DNA from: Megalobrama amblycephala | Taxonomy: Eukaryota > Chordata > Actinopteri > Cypriniformes > Xenocyprididae | Direction of reading: 5' to 3' | NCBI RefSeq assembly: GCF_018812025.1 | Contig: NC_063054.1 | Coordinates: forward strand, 27,981,356-28,045,355 | DNA length: 64,000 bases | In this document: in pieces, positions 39,393 through 52,329 of the stretch | Position numbering within the stretch: position 1 is the first letter of the stretch | Layout: every line of letters begins with the position of its first letter | Made by a program: the position numbers and the translations under genes | Notes under the pieces: generated by a model | What the model was told of the DNA's origin: nothing | Database searches by the model: none | The model's input: the letters and a program-made list of their open reading frames with translations, nothing else

Positions 39393-40790
39393 TGCTTAAG
39401 CAAGGTGTCTAAAGTTTATTCAAAAACTTCTTCAGAAGCTTAATAATCACATGTGCTGTTACAGTGTATTATAAAGAACTGATAAATGCTTCACACCAGA
39501 GGTAAGCTAATAAAGTACGCATTAAAGTAAGAGTGAATGTGGGAGAAATTTAAAGCTTATTAAAAATAATCTCATGTGAAAGAGAATGAGATGTAAAATA
39601 ACGGATATGCGATCAGAAAGGCTTTGTTTCTAATCATTTTTGTAATGTGTATCTGAGTGAAATGGCTTCTCAAACAAGAAAAAATGTAGGGCGGGACTTT
39701 GACTTTGGGATTTTGTCCATTTAGATTGTTGGATGATTTGCTATTGCTGTGATGTCATGTCATGTGAGTGACAGGTTGCCCCGCCCTCACGCCAGTAAAC
39801 ACATCATCAGAGAAGGGACGTGGTTGCAAGAGGGAGGGGAAGTTATTTCGATTAAAGATTATGAGGGCACATTAATTTTTAAAAAAATAATGATGTGGAT
39901 AAATTATCTATAATACTGCATTATCCCATAAAAAATGGTCAATTTTGATTTCATGGTGACAATTGAGCTAACAGAAAGCAAGCTCATGTCTCTTGTATCA
40001 TCATACATGTGCTGTAAGAGACATTTGGAAAAGGTGTTGCAATATCATGCAACACTGAGTCACATTAAATATTCATTAGCATAAAAATATCCTCACTGCA
40101 GGCATAGAATGTTGTAAAGCCTCTATGTTTACACACCATTTTCAAAGTGTCAGTTGTCTCACAGAAAAAAGAATTACAGTAATGGATTATGAAGATAAGA
40201 TGTTGTACTTGTAATATATAACAAATAATGGTTTTCTATAGGACTGTGTGCTTGTAAACAAACCTGCGTCTGTTGAACGATCCTATATGTGATAATGCCA
40301 GTTACTGTATGTTGGCAGGGATAAGTGCAGTGTGCGGTATTTCGAATCTGCGAGTCAACAGACGTGCGAGACAGGGAGCGGTGCGTTTCTCTCAGTGAAA
40401 TCCAGCTCTTCAGGCTAATAAAATGGAGTGCTGTGAGCTTCATTCCCTCCCGAGGAAAAACAAATGTGATTTTCTCTCATTTCGGCCTTGTGTGTGAGGT
40501 TGGCTGATGAACGAGGTGCTGTAGTGTGCTTTTCTGCTGACCCAGAGGTAATTAAAGATGCTGGAGATTTACGACGAAGATGGAACCTCTTCTCAGCCAC
40601 AGGGCTAATATGAGACTGCAAAGTACGTTTAAAGAGTGGCTGTTTGTTGCTTTACGGTGTCCAAAATATTCTGTGTCCCATTCCCTTTCAAGATTTTATG
40701 TTTTAATTAGTGGCAATTAGCATTCTCATCGCCTGATATCTGTATCTATATCTGTCCATATGAATGCCAAAATGCTAACTTAAGATATTA
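39393..40790. other. Intergenic unique sequence downstream of snap25
   Basis: No gene was recognised. The block 40320-40620 is information-rich, not repeat-like, and contains AGGTAATTAAAGATG and GGCTAATAAAATGG homeodomain-type AT cores, so it is a candidate conserved regulatory element. Confidence 0.35.
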
Positions 40791-40794
40791 TGTT

Positions 40795-41640
40795 TAGCTT
40801 TTTTTTATTCAGCAAGGATGCATTAAATTAATTAAAAATGAAAGACATTTATAATGTTAAAAATATTTCTATTTTTACTTTTAAAAATTACTTTTATATT
40901 TATCAAAAGAATCATGAAAAAAATTATATCACGGTTTCCTATTAAAAATATAAGCAAGGGATAGTTCACCCAAAAATGAAACTTTTGTCATCATTTACTC
41001 ACCCTCAAGTTGTTTCAAACCTGTATAAATTTCTTTCTTCTGCTGAACACAAAGGAAGATATTTGGAAGAATGTCAATAAACAAATAGATTTACTACCAT
41101 AGTAGGAAAAATAAATGGTAGTCAATGGGAGGCAAGATCCGTTTGGTTACTGACATTCTTCTAAATATCTTCCTTTGTGTTCGGCAGAAGAAAGAAACTC
41201 ATACAGTTTTGGAACAACTTGAGGGTGAGTAAATGATGACAAAAGTTTCATTTTTGGGTGAACTATCCCTTTTTAAAGTATGTAAGTACATTATTTCCTT
41301 AATAAGTACTCTTTTTTTTTTAAAGTATACTGAAGTGTATGTCTTTTTCACATGGGTTATAATGTCTATTTGGCTAACAAAATTATTAATAATATAACAA
41401 AAAATCTTTCTTGAGCACCAACATTTCTGAAAGATCATGTGACAATGAAGACTGGAATAATGATGTTTTGCACAGGAGTTACATTACATTTTAAAATATA
41501 TTAAAAAAGAAAACAGTTATTATAAACTGTAATAATATTTCACAATTTTACTGCATTTTTGATCAAATAAATGCAGCCTTGTTTAGCATAAAAATCTTAT
41601 CAACCCAAAACATTTGAAAGTGTATTGACAGAATTTTGAT
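40795..41640. mobile_element. MITE of the TTTGGGGTCAGTA family, split by a second MITE
   Basis: Family landmarks TTATTCAGCAAGGATGCATT (left) and GATCATGTGACAATGAAGAC / ATCAAATAAATGCAGCC (right) are in order but interrupted at 40956-41273 by a complete AAGGGATAG foldback element. Confidence 0.75.
40956..41273. mobile_element. Nested AAGGGATAG foldback MITE
   Basis: AAGGGATAGTTCACCCAAAA at the left and TTTTGGGTGAACTATCCCTT at the right are exact inverted ends. The arms pair over most of their length (AACACAAAGGAAGATATTTG / AATATCTTCCTTTGTGTT). Confidence 0.9.
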
Positions 41641-42846
41641 TTTTACTGCAATAAACCATAAGATTAAACACAATCATTTGAATCTACTGACAGCCAATTT
41701 TTTAAATGTAAGAATTAAAAACCAAACGTGAAAATAGATTCAACTTTGTTGTGACAAGGGGATCATTATATTTAGGGTTCCTTGGGGGAAAAAGTTAGAA
41801 ACTTCTAGAATAGAGTACTTACTTCCTTCAAAATAGTTTTAAGCTCGCCTCAAGGCTCTGCTGTTTATGTCCTACTGAACCAACATGTTCTCTTCCTGTC
41901 ACATTAAGTCAAAACGTCACGCCTTCAGTCCGTCTTTCAGTCACTCTCACTGAATTTCATCTCTCCAGCTCATCCCACTTTTCTCATTCACTCTTTCGAT
42001 TTCCCGTCTCACTTTCTCTACACCTTCACCCCTCCCCCTGTCTCCACTCTCCCCGTAGCTGTAACTGATGCTGCATAGTGCTCTTCCCCCACCCGATGTC
42101 CTGAAACCACAAAACAAACCCACTATTAAGGAGTCAGCAGAGTCCAAATCATATAGCAAATCCTGCACTTCCACCCCAGTGCTCACAGCAACACATTAGC
42201 ACGGCTTCACCGGATCTGTCCAGATCTTTGACGCGTTCCTGTGGCAAGCCGAGAAAGATCACACACAGTCCTATCCCTCCGAGATTACGCATACGGTCCT
42301 TTAATGCAATCCGTCTGACTACCGTTCGCGCTTCGGGAGGGGCGGAGGAGGGCTGAGATTGAGGGTGATGTTTGGGCAGAATGAAAGCGTGAGAAGGGAG
42401 GGCGACTTACATAAGGCTTTGCAGTAGACTCTGAGTACCAGGCGCTCTAAAACATGGCAAGAGAAACAATGTTCCTCAGAGGACTGGAATGAGGGAGGGA
42501 GAGGGGGAGGGAAAGAGAAAGAGAAAGACAGAGTATGGAAGACTGATAAGGGTTTTATGTACAATGTGCACAATATGCCAGAGAGAGAAGCCTTCGGACT
42601 GGATCGCAGGCTTGGTGGAAAAGGGGGGGAAAGGAGGAATGGGAATGGCATTTGAAAGATAAAGATGTGGTAAAGAGCTCACGGGTGTGGGGGAAACTGT
42701 GGCTGAGGATGTGACGGGAATATGGGAATAGCAGCGCAGACAAAACAGAAAGAGAGAGTTGGAAAGAAACAAACCGGGAGTCTCAAATCTACAAATATCA
42801 CTGGCTCACATTCCATTATTTTCATTCATGTCCCTATTTAATACAT

Positions 42847-43935
42847 ATACTACCATTCAAAAGTTTTAAGTTTGGTAGGATTTTTTTTAAAGAAATCTCT
42901 TATGCTCACCAACATCATTACTATAGTCTTCAGTGTCACATGATCCTGCAGAAATTATTCTAATATGCTGATTTGCTGCTCAAGGAACATTTCTTATTAT
43001 TATCAATATTGAAAATGGTTGTGCTGCTTAATAATTTTTGTGGAAACCATGGTACTTTTATTTAAACAGATTTCCAGTGCTTGAAGTGGGCCGGGACGCG
43101 GTACGGTACTTCTCTATTTTTACCTTTAGCGTACCGCCAGTTTTCCTTGAGTACCGGTTTCATGACAAATCGGGTCCTCCTTTGAAATTGGGTCTCCCCA
43201 AACTGTCAGTTAATGAATATCCTAAGTATATATGAATCATATTCATTTAAAATATGCATAGCTTACTATATAATGCATACAAAAACACATTAGTGCGTAA
43301 TAAAACCAATTGAACGTAATTTCTATTCTTAATGAATAATAATAGCCTAATTAATTTACAATTAATAATTAACACTTAATTTAACACAATTACATTAAAG
43401 ATGATTAAGAATATATGTCGGGTAAGTGCAAATGTGTGTATAAACTAAGCTAGCAGGCTAATCGCTTATCTGTATGTTATGCTAGTATAGTTAATACAGA
43501 CATAAATGGTCATTATAATGTAGTTGAAAGAACATTTATCATAACATGATTTTGTAGGAATTGTAATCAGGAGCTAAAGAGAGTACCTGCTATAAGCAAT
43601 TTGAACCAATGGGATCACTTGGGGTCCTAATGGAGACCTGACCCAATTTGTCACTACACCTGCACTTCCGACATGTTGCACGTACATACGCTCACCGTGC
43701 ACTGCCTTCGTCAGGAATATGTTTTGAACCAAGCATTGGGAGTATTATTTTTCCACTTCAAGCACTGCAGATTTCGATGAATAGAACATGATTTATTAGC
43801 AATAGAAAACTTTTGTAATATTATATATGTCTTTACTACCAATTTTGATGAATTTAACGCATCCTTGCTAAACAAAATTATTAATTTCTTTCAAAAGAAT
43901 CTGTTGGGCCCCAAACTTTTCAATGGTAGGGTATA
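42847..43935. mobile_element. MITE of the TTTGGGGTCAGTA family, interrupted by a hAT element
   Basis: It starts ACTACCATTCAAAAGTTTTA and ends GGCCCCAAACTTTTCAATGG. The interior matches the family (antisense TCAGTGTCACATGATCCTGC) until 43074, and resumes after 43767 as CAGATTTCGATGAATAGAAC. Confidence 0.75.
43075..43767. mobile_element. Non-autonomous hAT element, 693 bp, with exact 8-bp target duplication
   Basis: The terminal inverted repeat is CAGTGCTTGAAGTGG / CCACTTCAAGCACTG. CAGATTTC is duplicated exactly at 43067-43074 and 43768-43775. There is no transposase frame. It contains a GCGTACCGCCAG-type GC patch, and a short frame (43038-43235) that only reads across the end. Confidence 0.9.
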
Positions 43936-44712
43936 TAAAATGTCTCTTGGTTTAACTTTAAACATTAAAAACTGTTTTAGAATTTGATCCAGGTGTATCA
44001 TTTTTTCATTTTCGAATCAGAATGATGCTTTAATTGGTGAATTCTGTGATGATTTATGGTATCAGCTGGTTTGTCTAAGAAAATTCCTGTAGTTATAATT
44101 AATAAAGGCTTTACATACAAGAGCTAATTTAAGTCTTATGAAACCTTTTTCTAAAAAATACTTTCTTTAAAGTACAAAACCATATTAATTTATAAAACTA
44201 AAGTGTTCAAAAGGTACAGCATATCAGGAATAACCATACACATACACATTTTGTCTTTCTCTATGCCATCCTCTCCATTTCTCTTATATTCTACTTGGTC
44301 TCAATGCATATATGCAAGGTCTGTGTGTTTACAACACACTCTACTCTTGCAGCTTCTTTAATCAAGTGTGACAATACACATTAAAACAAGCTCCGTCCCA
44401 GCATCTCTTCATTTCCTGTAAGACTGTGAAAGCAGCTGAAGCTGAGTCATACTAACTCATGCCTGCCAGGCTGCTTCAACCTTGGCCTGCATCTTTCACC
44501 CCCGTTCTTCATCCACTGCGACCCAAAGCCACCTCTCGTCTTTCCTTAAAAGGATATATTCATTGCCTTTTCTAATCTCCCCAAACAACGTCTACCCCTC
44601 TCACACCAAATGACCTTTCCTGTCATCTCCACATAAATAACAGGCAGATGTGGAAATGGAAAAAGGGGACCCCTAGTGGCAGATTCCAGTCAAAGGCATG
44701 TTAAAACAGATT

Positions 44713-44900
44713 AAAGAGATCGTTCACCCCCAAATTAAAATCGTCATCAATTACTCACTACCAACCCATGAGACTTTCATTCATCTTCGAAACACAAATG
44801 AAGATATTTTTAATAAAATCTGAGAGATTTCTGTCCCTCCATTGAAAATCTATTCACCCAAAACTCTGACACTTCAAAACGTTCATAAATACGTTTGAAA
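44713..44900. repeat. Partial AAGGGATAG-family MITE
   Basis: AAAGAGATCGTTCACCCCCA followed by ATCAATTACTCACTACCAAC and TTCATCTTCGAAACACAAAT matches one arm of the family with many differences. No right end was found, so it looks truncated. Confidence 0.5.
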
Positions 44901-45196
44901 GTAACAGAAAAATTGCCTCAGGAAAGTAAGGTTAGTTCTGAGAAAGGTTCTAGCATCAGCACCATTTTGTTTGATATTTAGTTATTTAATGCAATCACAT
45001 TTAAAAGCGTTTCAAAATTGTTTTGGGGTCACAGTATATACTTTAAGATCTGAGGCCTTTAATGGCTCACAAACAAAGAACAGACCTACAACACTCATCG
45101 ATTCACAATACTTTCGGCTGTGTCAATGCAAAATTTCTTAACTTTTCTAAAAACAGAGATGAACTAGGCTAAGTGAATCTGACAGAGTACTCATGT

Positions 45197-48100
45197 CTAC
45201 TGTCCGCTCTTCAGTGAGAACTGGATTCCATGTTTGTTCAGACGGTCTATTAGGGTGGTTCTTGCAAACGCTGAGCCTGGAGTGAACACACCACCCCTGT
45301 GAGGAACAACAAAAGGACGACAGGTGAGAAAGGACTTCATATATGCTACTCAAATAACATTCAACATCAACTCGTAAATTTAACTCCACACTTAACACAT
45401 TCACATGTAACTTTGAAACTTAGTATCCAAAAATAAAGTGTATTCAGGTTTAACCACAGCAATTATATAAAATCACCCCAGCAAATATATAGATGTTTCT
45501 TTAAGTATGACACCCTGGGGTTGAGGCTGAGATTACTCACTTATTAGGGAGTCTGTGAGGTTCGTTCAGCAGTGTAATAGCTGCCTGCACCATGGTAATA
45601 GGTGTAGCAATGTATCCTGGCTCTGCAAAATATGACAGAAGAGACCATATCTGAGTACAAACTCGATTCCAAAAAAGTTGGGACACTGTACAAATTGTGA
45701 ATAAAAACAGAATGCAATGATGTGGAAGTTTCAAATTTCAAGAATACAACATAGATGACATATCAAATGTTTAAACAGAGAAAATGTATCATTTTAAGGG
45801 AAAAACAAGTTGATTTTAAATTTCATGGCATCAACACATCTCAAAAAAGTTGGGACAAGGCCATGTTTACCACTGTGTGACATCCCCTCTTCTTTTTATA
45901 ACAGTCTGCAAACGTCTGGGGACTGAGGAGACAAGTTGCTCAAGTTTAGGAACAGGAATGTTGTCCCATTCTTGTCTAATACAGGCTTCTAGTTGCTCAA
46001 CTGTCTTAGGTCTTCTTTGTCGCATCTTCCTCTTTATGATGCGCCAAATGTTTTCTATGGGTGAAAGATCTGGACTGCAGGCTGGCCATTTCAGTACCCG
46101 GATCCTTCTTCTACGCAGCCATGATGTTGTAATTGATGCAGTATGTGGTCTGGCATTGTCATGTTGGAAAATGCAAGGTCTTCCCTGAAAGAGACGACGT
46201 CTGGATGGGAGCATATGTTGTTCTAGAACTTGGATATACCTTTCAGCATTGATGGTGCCTTTCCAGATGTGTAAGCTGCCCATGCCAAACGCACTCATGC
46301 AACCCCATACCATCAGAGATGCAGGCTTCTGAACTGAGCGCTGATAACAACTTGGGTTGTCCTTGTCCTCTTTAGTCCGGATGACATGGCGTCCCAGTTT
46401 TCCAAAAAGAACTTCAAATTTTGATTCGTCTGACCACAGAACAGTTTTCCACTTTGCCACAGTCCATTTTAAATGAGCCTTGGCCCAGAGAAAACGCCTG
46501 CGCTTCTGGATCATGTTTAGATATGGCTTCTTTTTTGACCTATAGAGTTTTAGCTGGCAACGGCGAATGGCACGGTGGATTGTGTTCACCGACAATGTTT
46601 TCTGGAAGTATTCCTGAGTCCATGTTGTGATTTCTATTACAGTAGCATTCCTGTATGTGATGCAGTGCCGTCTAAGGGCCCGAAGATCACGGGCATCCAG
46701 TATGGTTTTCCGGCCTTGACCCTTACGCACAGAGATTGTTCCAGATTCTCTGAATCTTTGGATGATATTATGCACTGTAGATGATGATAAGTTCAAACCC
46801 TTTGCAATTTTTCTCTGAGAAACCCCTTTCTGATATTGCTCCACTATTTTTCACCGCAGCATTGGGGGAATTGGTGATCCTCTGCCCATCTTGACTTCTG
46901 AGAGACACTGCCACTCTGAGAGGCTCTTTTTATACCCAATCATGTTGCCAATTGACCTAATAAGTTGCAAATTGGTCCTCTAGCTGTTCCTTATATGAAC
47001 ATTTAACTTTTCCGGCCTCTTATTGCTACCTGTCCCAACTTTTTTGGAATGTGTAGCTCTCATGAAATCCAAAATGAGCCAATATTTGGCATGACATTTC
47101 AAAATTTCTCACTTTCAACATGTGATATGTTATCTATATTCTATTGTGAATAAAATATAAGTTTATGAGATTTGTAAATTATTGCATTCCTTTTTTATTC
47201 ACAATTTGTACAGTGTCCCAACTTTTTTGGAATCAGGTTTGTATATAAGGTGAATATTTTGAGTCAAATCAAATAGAGAGTAGGACAATACCTGGTCCTG
47301 TTATTTCAGTGTTGATTGTGGCATTTGGCTTGCCCTGAGAGGGGTCCTGACCTGTTGTGTAGCCCTCTCCCATAAACCTCAGACAGAAAGAGGTTCCATC
47401 CATCTGAAATAAGACAACAATGACACCAAATGTAACTTCAACAACACAAATAAGGACTTAGTGATTTGTCTTGGGAATTTCAATGTATTATCTATTTTTA
47501 TTGAACCTGTTTTCTTGACGGTCCGGTCTTGGAGAACAAACCAAATGAAAAAAATCCTGGAAACTAGAAGAGAAAAAAAACACACTTGAGTTTATACAAG
47601 CAGTTCTTGCTGTTCTATGGTATGAATGAAAATTTTATCCATGCGATCTTCTTTTAGCCGTTATAATCAAAAAGATGCTGCTGGACCTGAGTAAGCAATC
47701 CCCTGCCGAGACTAAATTTGACCATAAGCCAGAAGACCATGCCTGCAAAGAGGGTCTTCACCACGGAGAAGAGACCACCAATACCTACATATGCCATGTA
47801 CTGAACCTGAAGATAGAGGAAACCAATTGAAAACTGCAAAACAGTGAACTGTTGACAACTGATTCAATCAAATGAAGGTCATATATACACAACAACAAAA
47901 AACTAAGTGGGTCAGACACTGAACTACACACATTTGTGACTGCTGAATTATTAACATACTTTTGAGTCCACAACATGACATCAATCAGAATGACCATATA
48001 CTGACAGCACCCTGTTGACCTTCATGACACCACCCTGTACACAGTGGTCATCGCTATGGAGATGAAAGAAAAGGACGATGAATCACAAAGACTGTGAATC

Positions 48101-48449
48101 ATCCCCTGCTCTTTCCATGAAGGCTTTCAGAGCACTATCACAGTAATCATGCTCACACAAGACAGATCGAAAAGAAATGTAATTAAAACTGATAAGGGGC
48201 ATAATGGTGTTTGGAAAGCAAGGGAAGAAACTGTCAAAGACTGTCTTTTTTAAGAGGATGCAGATGGGTATGCAAGAACCCATTAGATCTTCTGTACCAA
48301 TATAACAGTTTAAGAAAACTGAATACTGGGTTTTAAAATGTTCTGCTCACAAAAACTGATTGGCATGGTTTATAAAACAGAAATTTGGACTTGTTTTAGT
48401 CAAATTACTATGAATGAAATACAATGAATATATACTGTAAAAATAAATA

Positions 48450-48487
<38 letters not shown>

Positions 48488-48772
48488 TCACATTCATAAT
48501 GCAGCCTTGTTAAACATAAGAGACTTCTTTCAAAGTTAATACATTGAAATATATAATATAAATACAATTTTAATTTAAGTTTTTATTATCAATTCAAAAT
48601 AATTTAATTTAAAAAAATATATTTTTTATTTTGATATTTTATATACAATTTAAGATTATTTCACTATATAATAATTATTTCACTATAAACTAAAAAAGTA
48701 AACTATAAACCCCAAAAAATGACAAATTGGTAATATGCATATAACATAACATAATATAATGTTATTGTTATA

Positions 48773-48815
<43 letters not shown>

Positions 48816-48972
48816 TGCTGTCAAATTGATTAATTGTGATTAATCGCATCTAACAAAAGTTTGTAAATATATAATGTGTATATGTTTATATTAGTGCTAT
48901 CAAATCGATTAATCGTGATTAATTGCATCAATATTAAATATTAATCGATTAATCGCATTAATATAAAATAAG

Positions 48973-49015
<43 letters not shown>

Positions 49016-49172
49016 CTGTCAAATTGATTAATTGTGATTAATCGCATCTAACAAAAGTTTGTAAATATATAATGTGTATATGTTTATATTAGTGCTATCA
49101 AATCGATTAATCGTGATTAATTGCATCAATATTAAATATTAATCGATTAATCGCATCAATATAAAATAAGGT

Positions 49173-49203
<31 letters not shown>

Positions 49204-52200
49204 ATTGTGTTCCCACTTGCTCTAATAGCAAAAGAAAGAAAAAACCATAATAGCATTTCCACAACTTTCCAAAAGAGAGAAAATATATAGTGAGATTGAC
49301 TACATTTACATTTTTTAAACTCATCTAATTGTTAACAAAAGTGTGTGTGAATTCTTGCCAGTCTATAGACTCACAGGGCTGTGTTTATGTTCCTCATGCA
49401 TATAGCGCTGAGTCCGTCGCACCACAGATGGATCTGAGCCCATGAAGGGAATAGCATATTGCTCAATCTCCTTAGTGAAGAATACAGCTCCCCTGGGTAC
49501 ACCAAAATAGCAAGCAAATTAACACAAGTACAGATTTACATCCTGAGAACGATTCTTCTTCACTCCTCTGGGAGTCAACTGCTATATAAAGCACATGAAA
49601 CATGATCAAGATATTATTAATAGAATCTAATGCCAAGAATTATTTTATAAAAACTTAAAATCACCTCTTTTTAATTTTTGTGCCGACAGTCGGCAGAGGT
49701 TTATGCCCAAACTTCTTCCTTATTCTTCTGAGACTGGCACTGTCAGCAAAGCCAAAGATGGCTGACTGCCACGTTGCATCATGGGCACATCCTCCCTGAT
49801 GAAGAAGACAAGACAGCTGAACAAAAGCCAAGACATGAATTGCTTTATTGAGGACATGCAATAGGTCAGATGCAAACAAGCTGCTATAGCCTTCTTCATA
49901 CCTAATTAAAACAGCAGGAAAAACAATTTGATAGAGTGCTAATGAAATACAACAAAATATGCCATCTGTTACCCTTACATTGGAATTTAATTTATATAAA
50001 GCTTTTATGTAATTTTATATAGTGTTTCAGAATGTATTTTTTGTTTGTTTTTTTTGTTTTTATGAGAAAAAAAAAAAAATCAAATTACTCATTAACATGA
50101 ATTCCCACAAATTCCTAGTTTGCTCCACTGGGATATGAGAGTTTGTTGCATTATTCATGAGCAGCTGCAATTGTGAATTCCCAGAGCTTAATATAAGCAC
50201 TGCTTTAATCCTAGATCAAACCAAAGTTTGAGAGCTAATTTTCAATAACAGTCAATCAAATTCCAGTGGACCCTTAATATAGATGTGCAAATACTGTGGC
50301 GAGTTGTCGCTCACCTCAGGTCCCGTGTTGATGGTTAAAAAGCTCTCCACAGCGGTGAGCGTTCCTGTGAAAGACAGGCAGAGGAGTTGTCAGGCATCTG
50401 CTGCTCTGCAGGCATGTTTGCCCACAGCAGCACTTCAAAGGCAAACGACAGACATTCACATCCTGTAAGCACTGAGCGCCTTTGCCTTTGTCACTAATAC
50501 GTCTCACTAATTGGAATGAGATAAAAGAAACCTACTGCACAAGGGTCGTGTGAAGCAAAGGTCAAAGGGCATACACAGGGCAAGTATCACAGTAACATAT
50601 GTAAATATAAGAGCCGGGGGGTGAAAACTTCTGAAGGGCAGTACTAAATGAAAAAAAATATTTAAACAAAATAAGAAAAATCTTGATCCTGTTCAAAAGT
50701 TTTCACCCCCCAGGCTCTTAAAAGGAACACTCCACTTTTTTTGAGAATAGGCTCATTTTCCAACCCCCCCCTACAGTTAAACAGTTGAGTTTTACCGTTT
50801 TCGTATCCATTCAGCCGATCTCCGTGCCTGGCGGTACCACTTTTAGCATAGCTTAGCATAGTTCATTGAATCTGATTAGACCGTTAGCATCTTGCTCAAA
50901 AATAACCAAAGAGTTTCGATATTTTTCCTATTTAAAACTTGACTCTTCTGTAGTTACATAGTGTACTAAGACCGACGGAAAATGAAAAGTTGCGATTGTC
51001 CTCAGTGTGAAAAGATGGATCTCAAAATCATACAGTCACTGCTGGAAAGGGTTCAAATACATAAAAGATGCTTGAAAACTGAAGAATCTGGAGGACATGG
51101 AGGATTTTTCTGAAGAACAGAGCTCAGTTTAACTGTTTATGACAAACAAGAGACTCAAGAACAACCATCACAAAACAAGATCATCCAGGTAACGACACAG
51201 TATTAAGAATTAATGGTTCACAGACTTTTGCACGGGGCCATTTTAATAAATTCAGCTTTTCTTTTTCTTGTCGACTATATATAAACATTTTTTTATGTAA
51301 AATATCTTACTCAGGATAGTACTAAAGAAAAAATAACATGCATTTTGTATGATCTCTCTTAAAAAGATACATTATTTTATTAATACTAAAACATTCACAG
51401 ACATGCAACCTACCTTTGAAGTGATTCTGTGTATAAAGGATGCCCATATCTGCTGGTATTGAATCAAACCCACAGCTTCCAATGACATACACACCATTCT
51501 CCTGAGCTTTACTGTGGTAGTTCAGCTGTATCCCCTCTAAAAACTACATAGATAGAGATCTGCATTAACATTCATAAGTTTGGGGGTGAGTTAATTTTTT
51601 TTTACATATATAATGTTACAAAAGCTTTATATTACAAATAAATGGTGTTCTTTTGAACAAAGCTCACACAAAAATATTAAGCAGCACAACTGTTTGTTTT
51701 TTATTGATAATAATAAGAAATGTTTCTTTAGCACCAAATCATCACATTAGTGATACTGAAGACTGGATTAATGACTGCTGAAAATAGAGCAAGAAACAGT
51801 GATAAAAGCACAACAGTTACTACCTGTGGTTCTCCACAGATGTCAATACAGTGCGCCCCATTCTCTATACAAGCCTTCACCACAGGCTCTCCATAGAATC
51901 TGTACTGTTGAGAGAAGACAACTCAGCACCATCTACTTCCATATATACAAAATGGCATTTTACAGTCAACAGTTCACTCAGAAGAACAAAACTACATTTA
52001 TCATTTTTTGTCATAGAGCTATCGTGGGACTACAGGTGCACTGAGACAGGTGTGAATGCACAGATGTGTAAATTGACCCCTTCCTGTGCTTTTTTACAAT
52101 AGTCTTTGTAGACTTACTGGTCCCACGCAGTTGAGCACAATGACACCTTGTTTGCACATGATGGCCAATGACTCTGGCTCGGCTACATCTGCTACAATAA

Positions 52201-52295
52201 CCTCCACACACTTCAGCTCTGGTTTACCTGCAGACAAATGATGGAATGTCAGAGATGGATGGATCTCTCTTCTCTAAAAGCTCAACATGTTAGAT

Positions 52296-52329
<34 letters not shown>

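Noticed and set aside
42319..42772. Three overlapping minus-strand frames of about 62-110 codons
   Set aside because: They lie over a purine/pyrimidine-biased stretch (GAGGGAGGGAGAGG runs) and give Ser/Pro/Phe-rich low-complexity peptides without a known domain.
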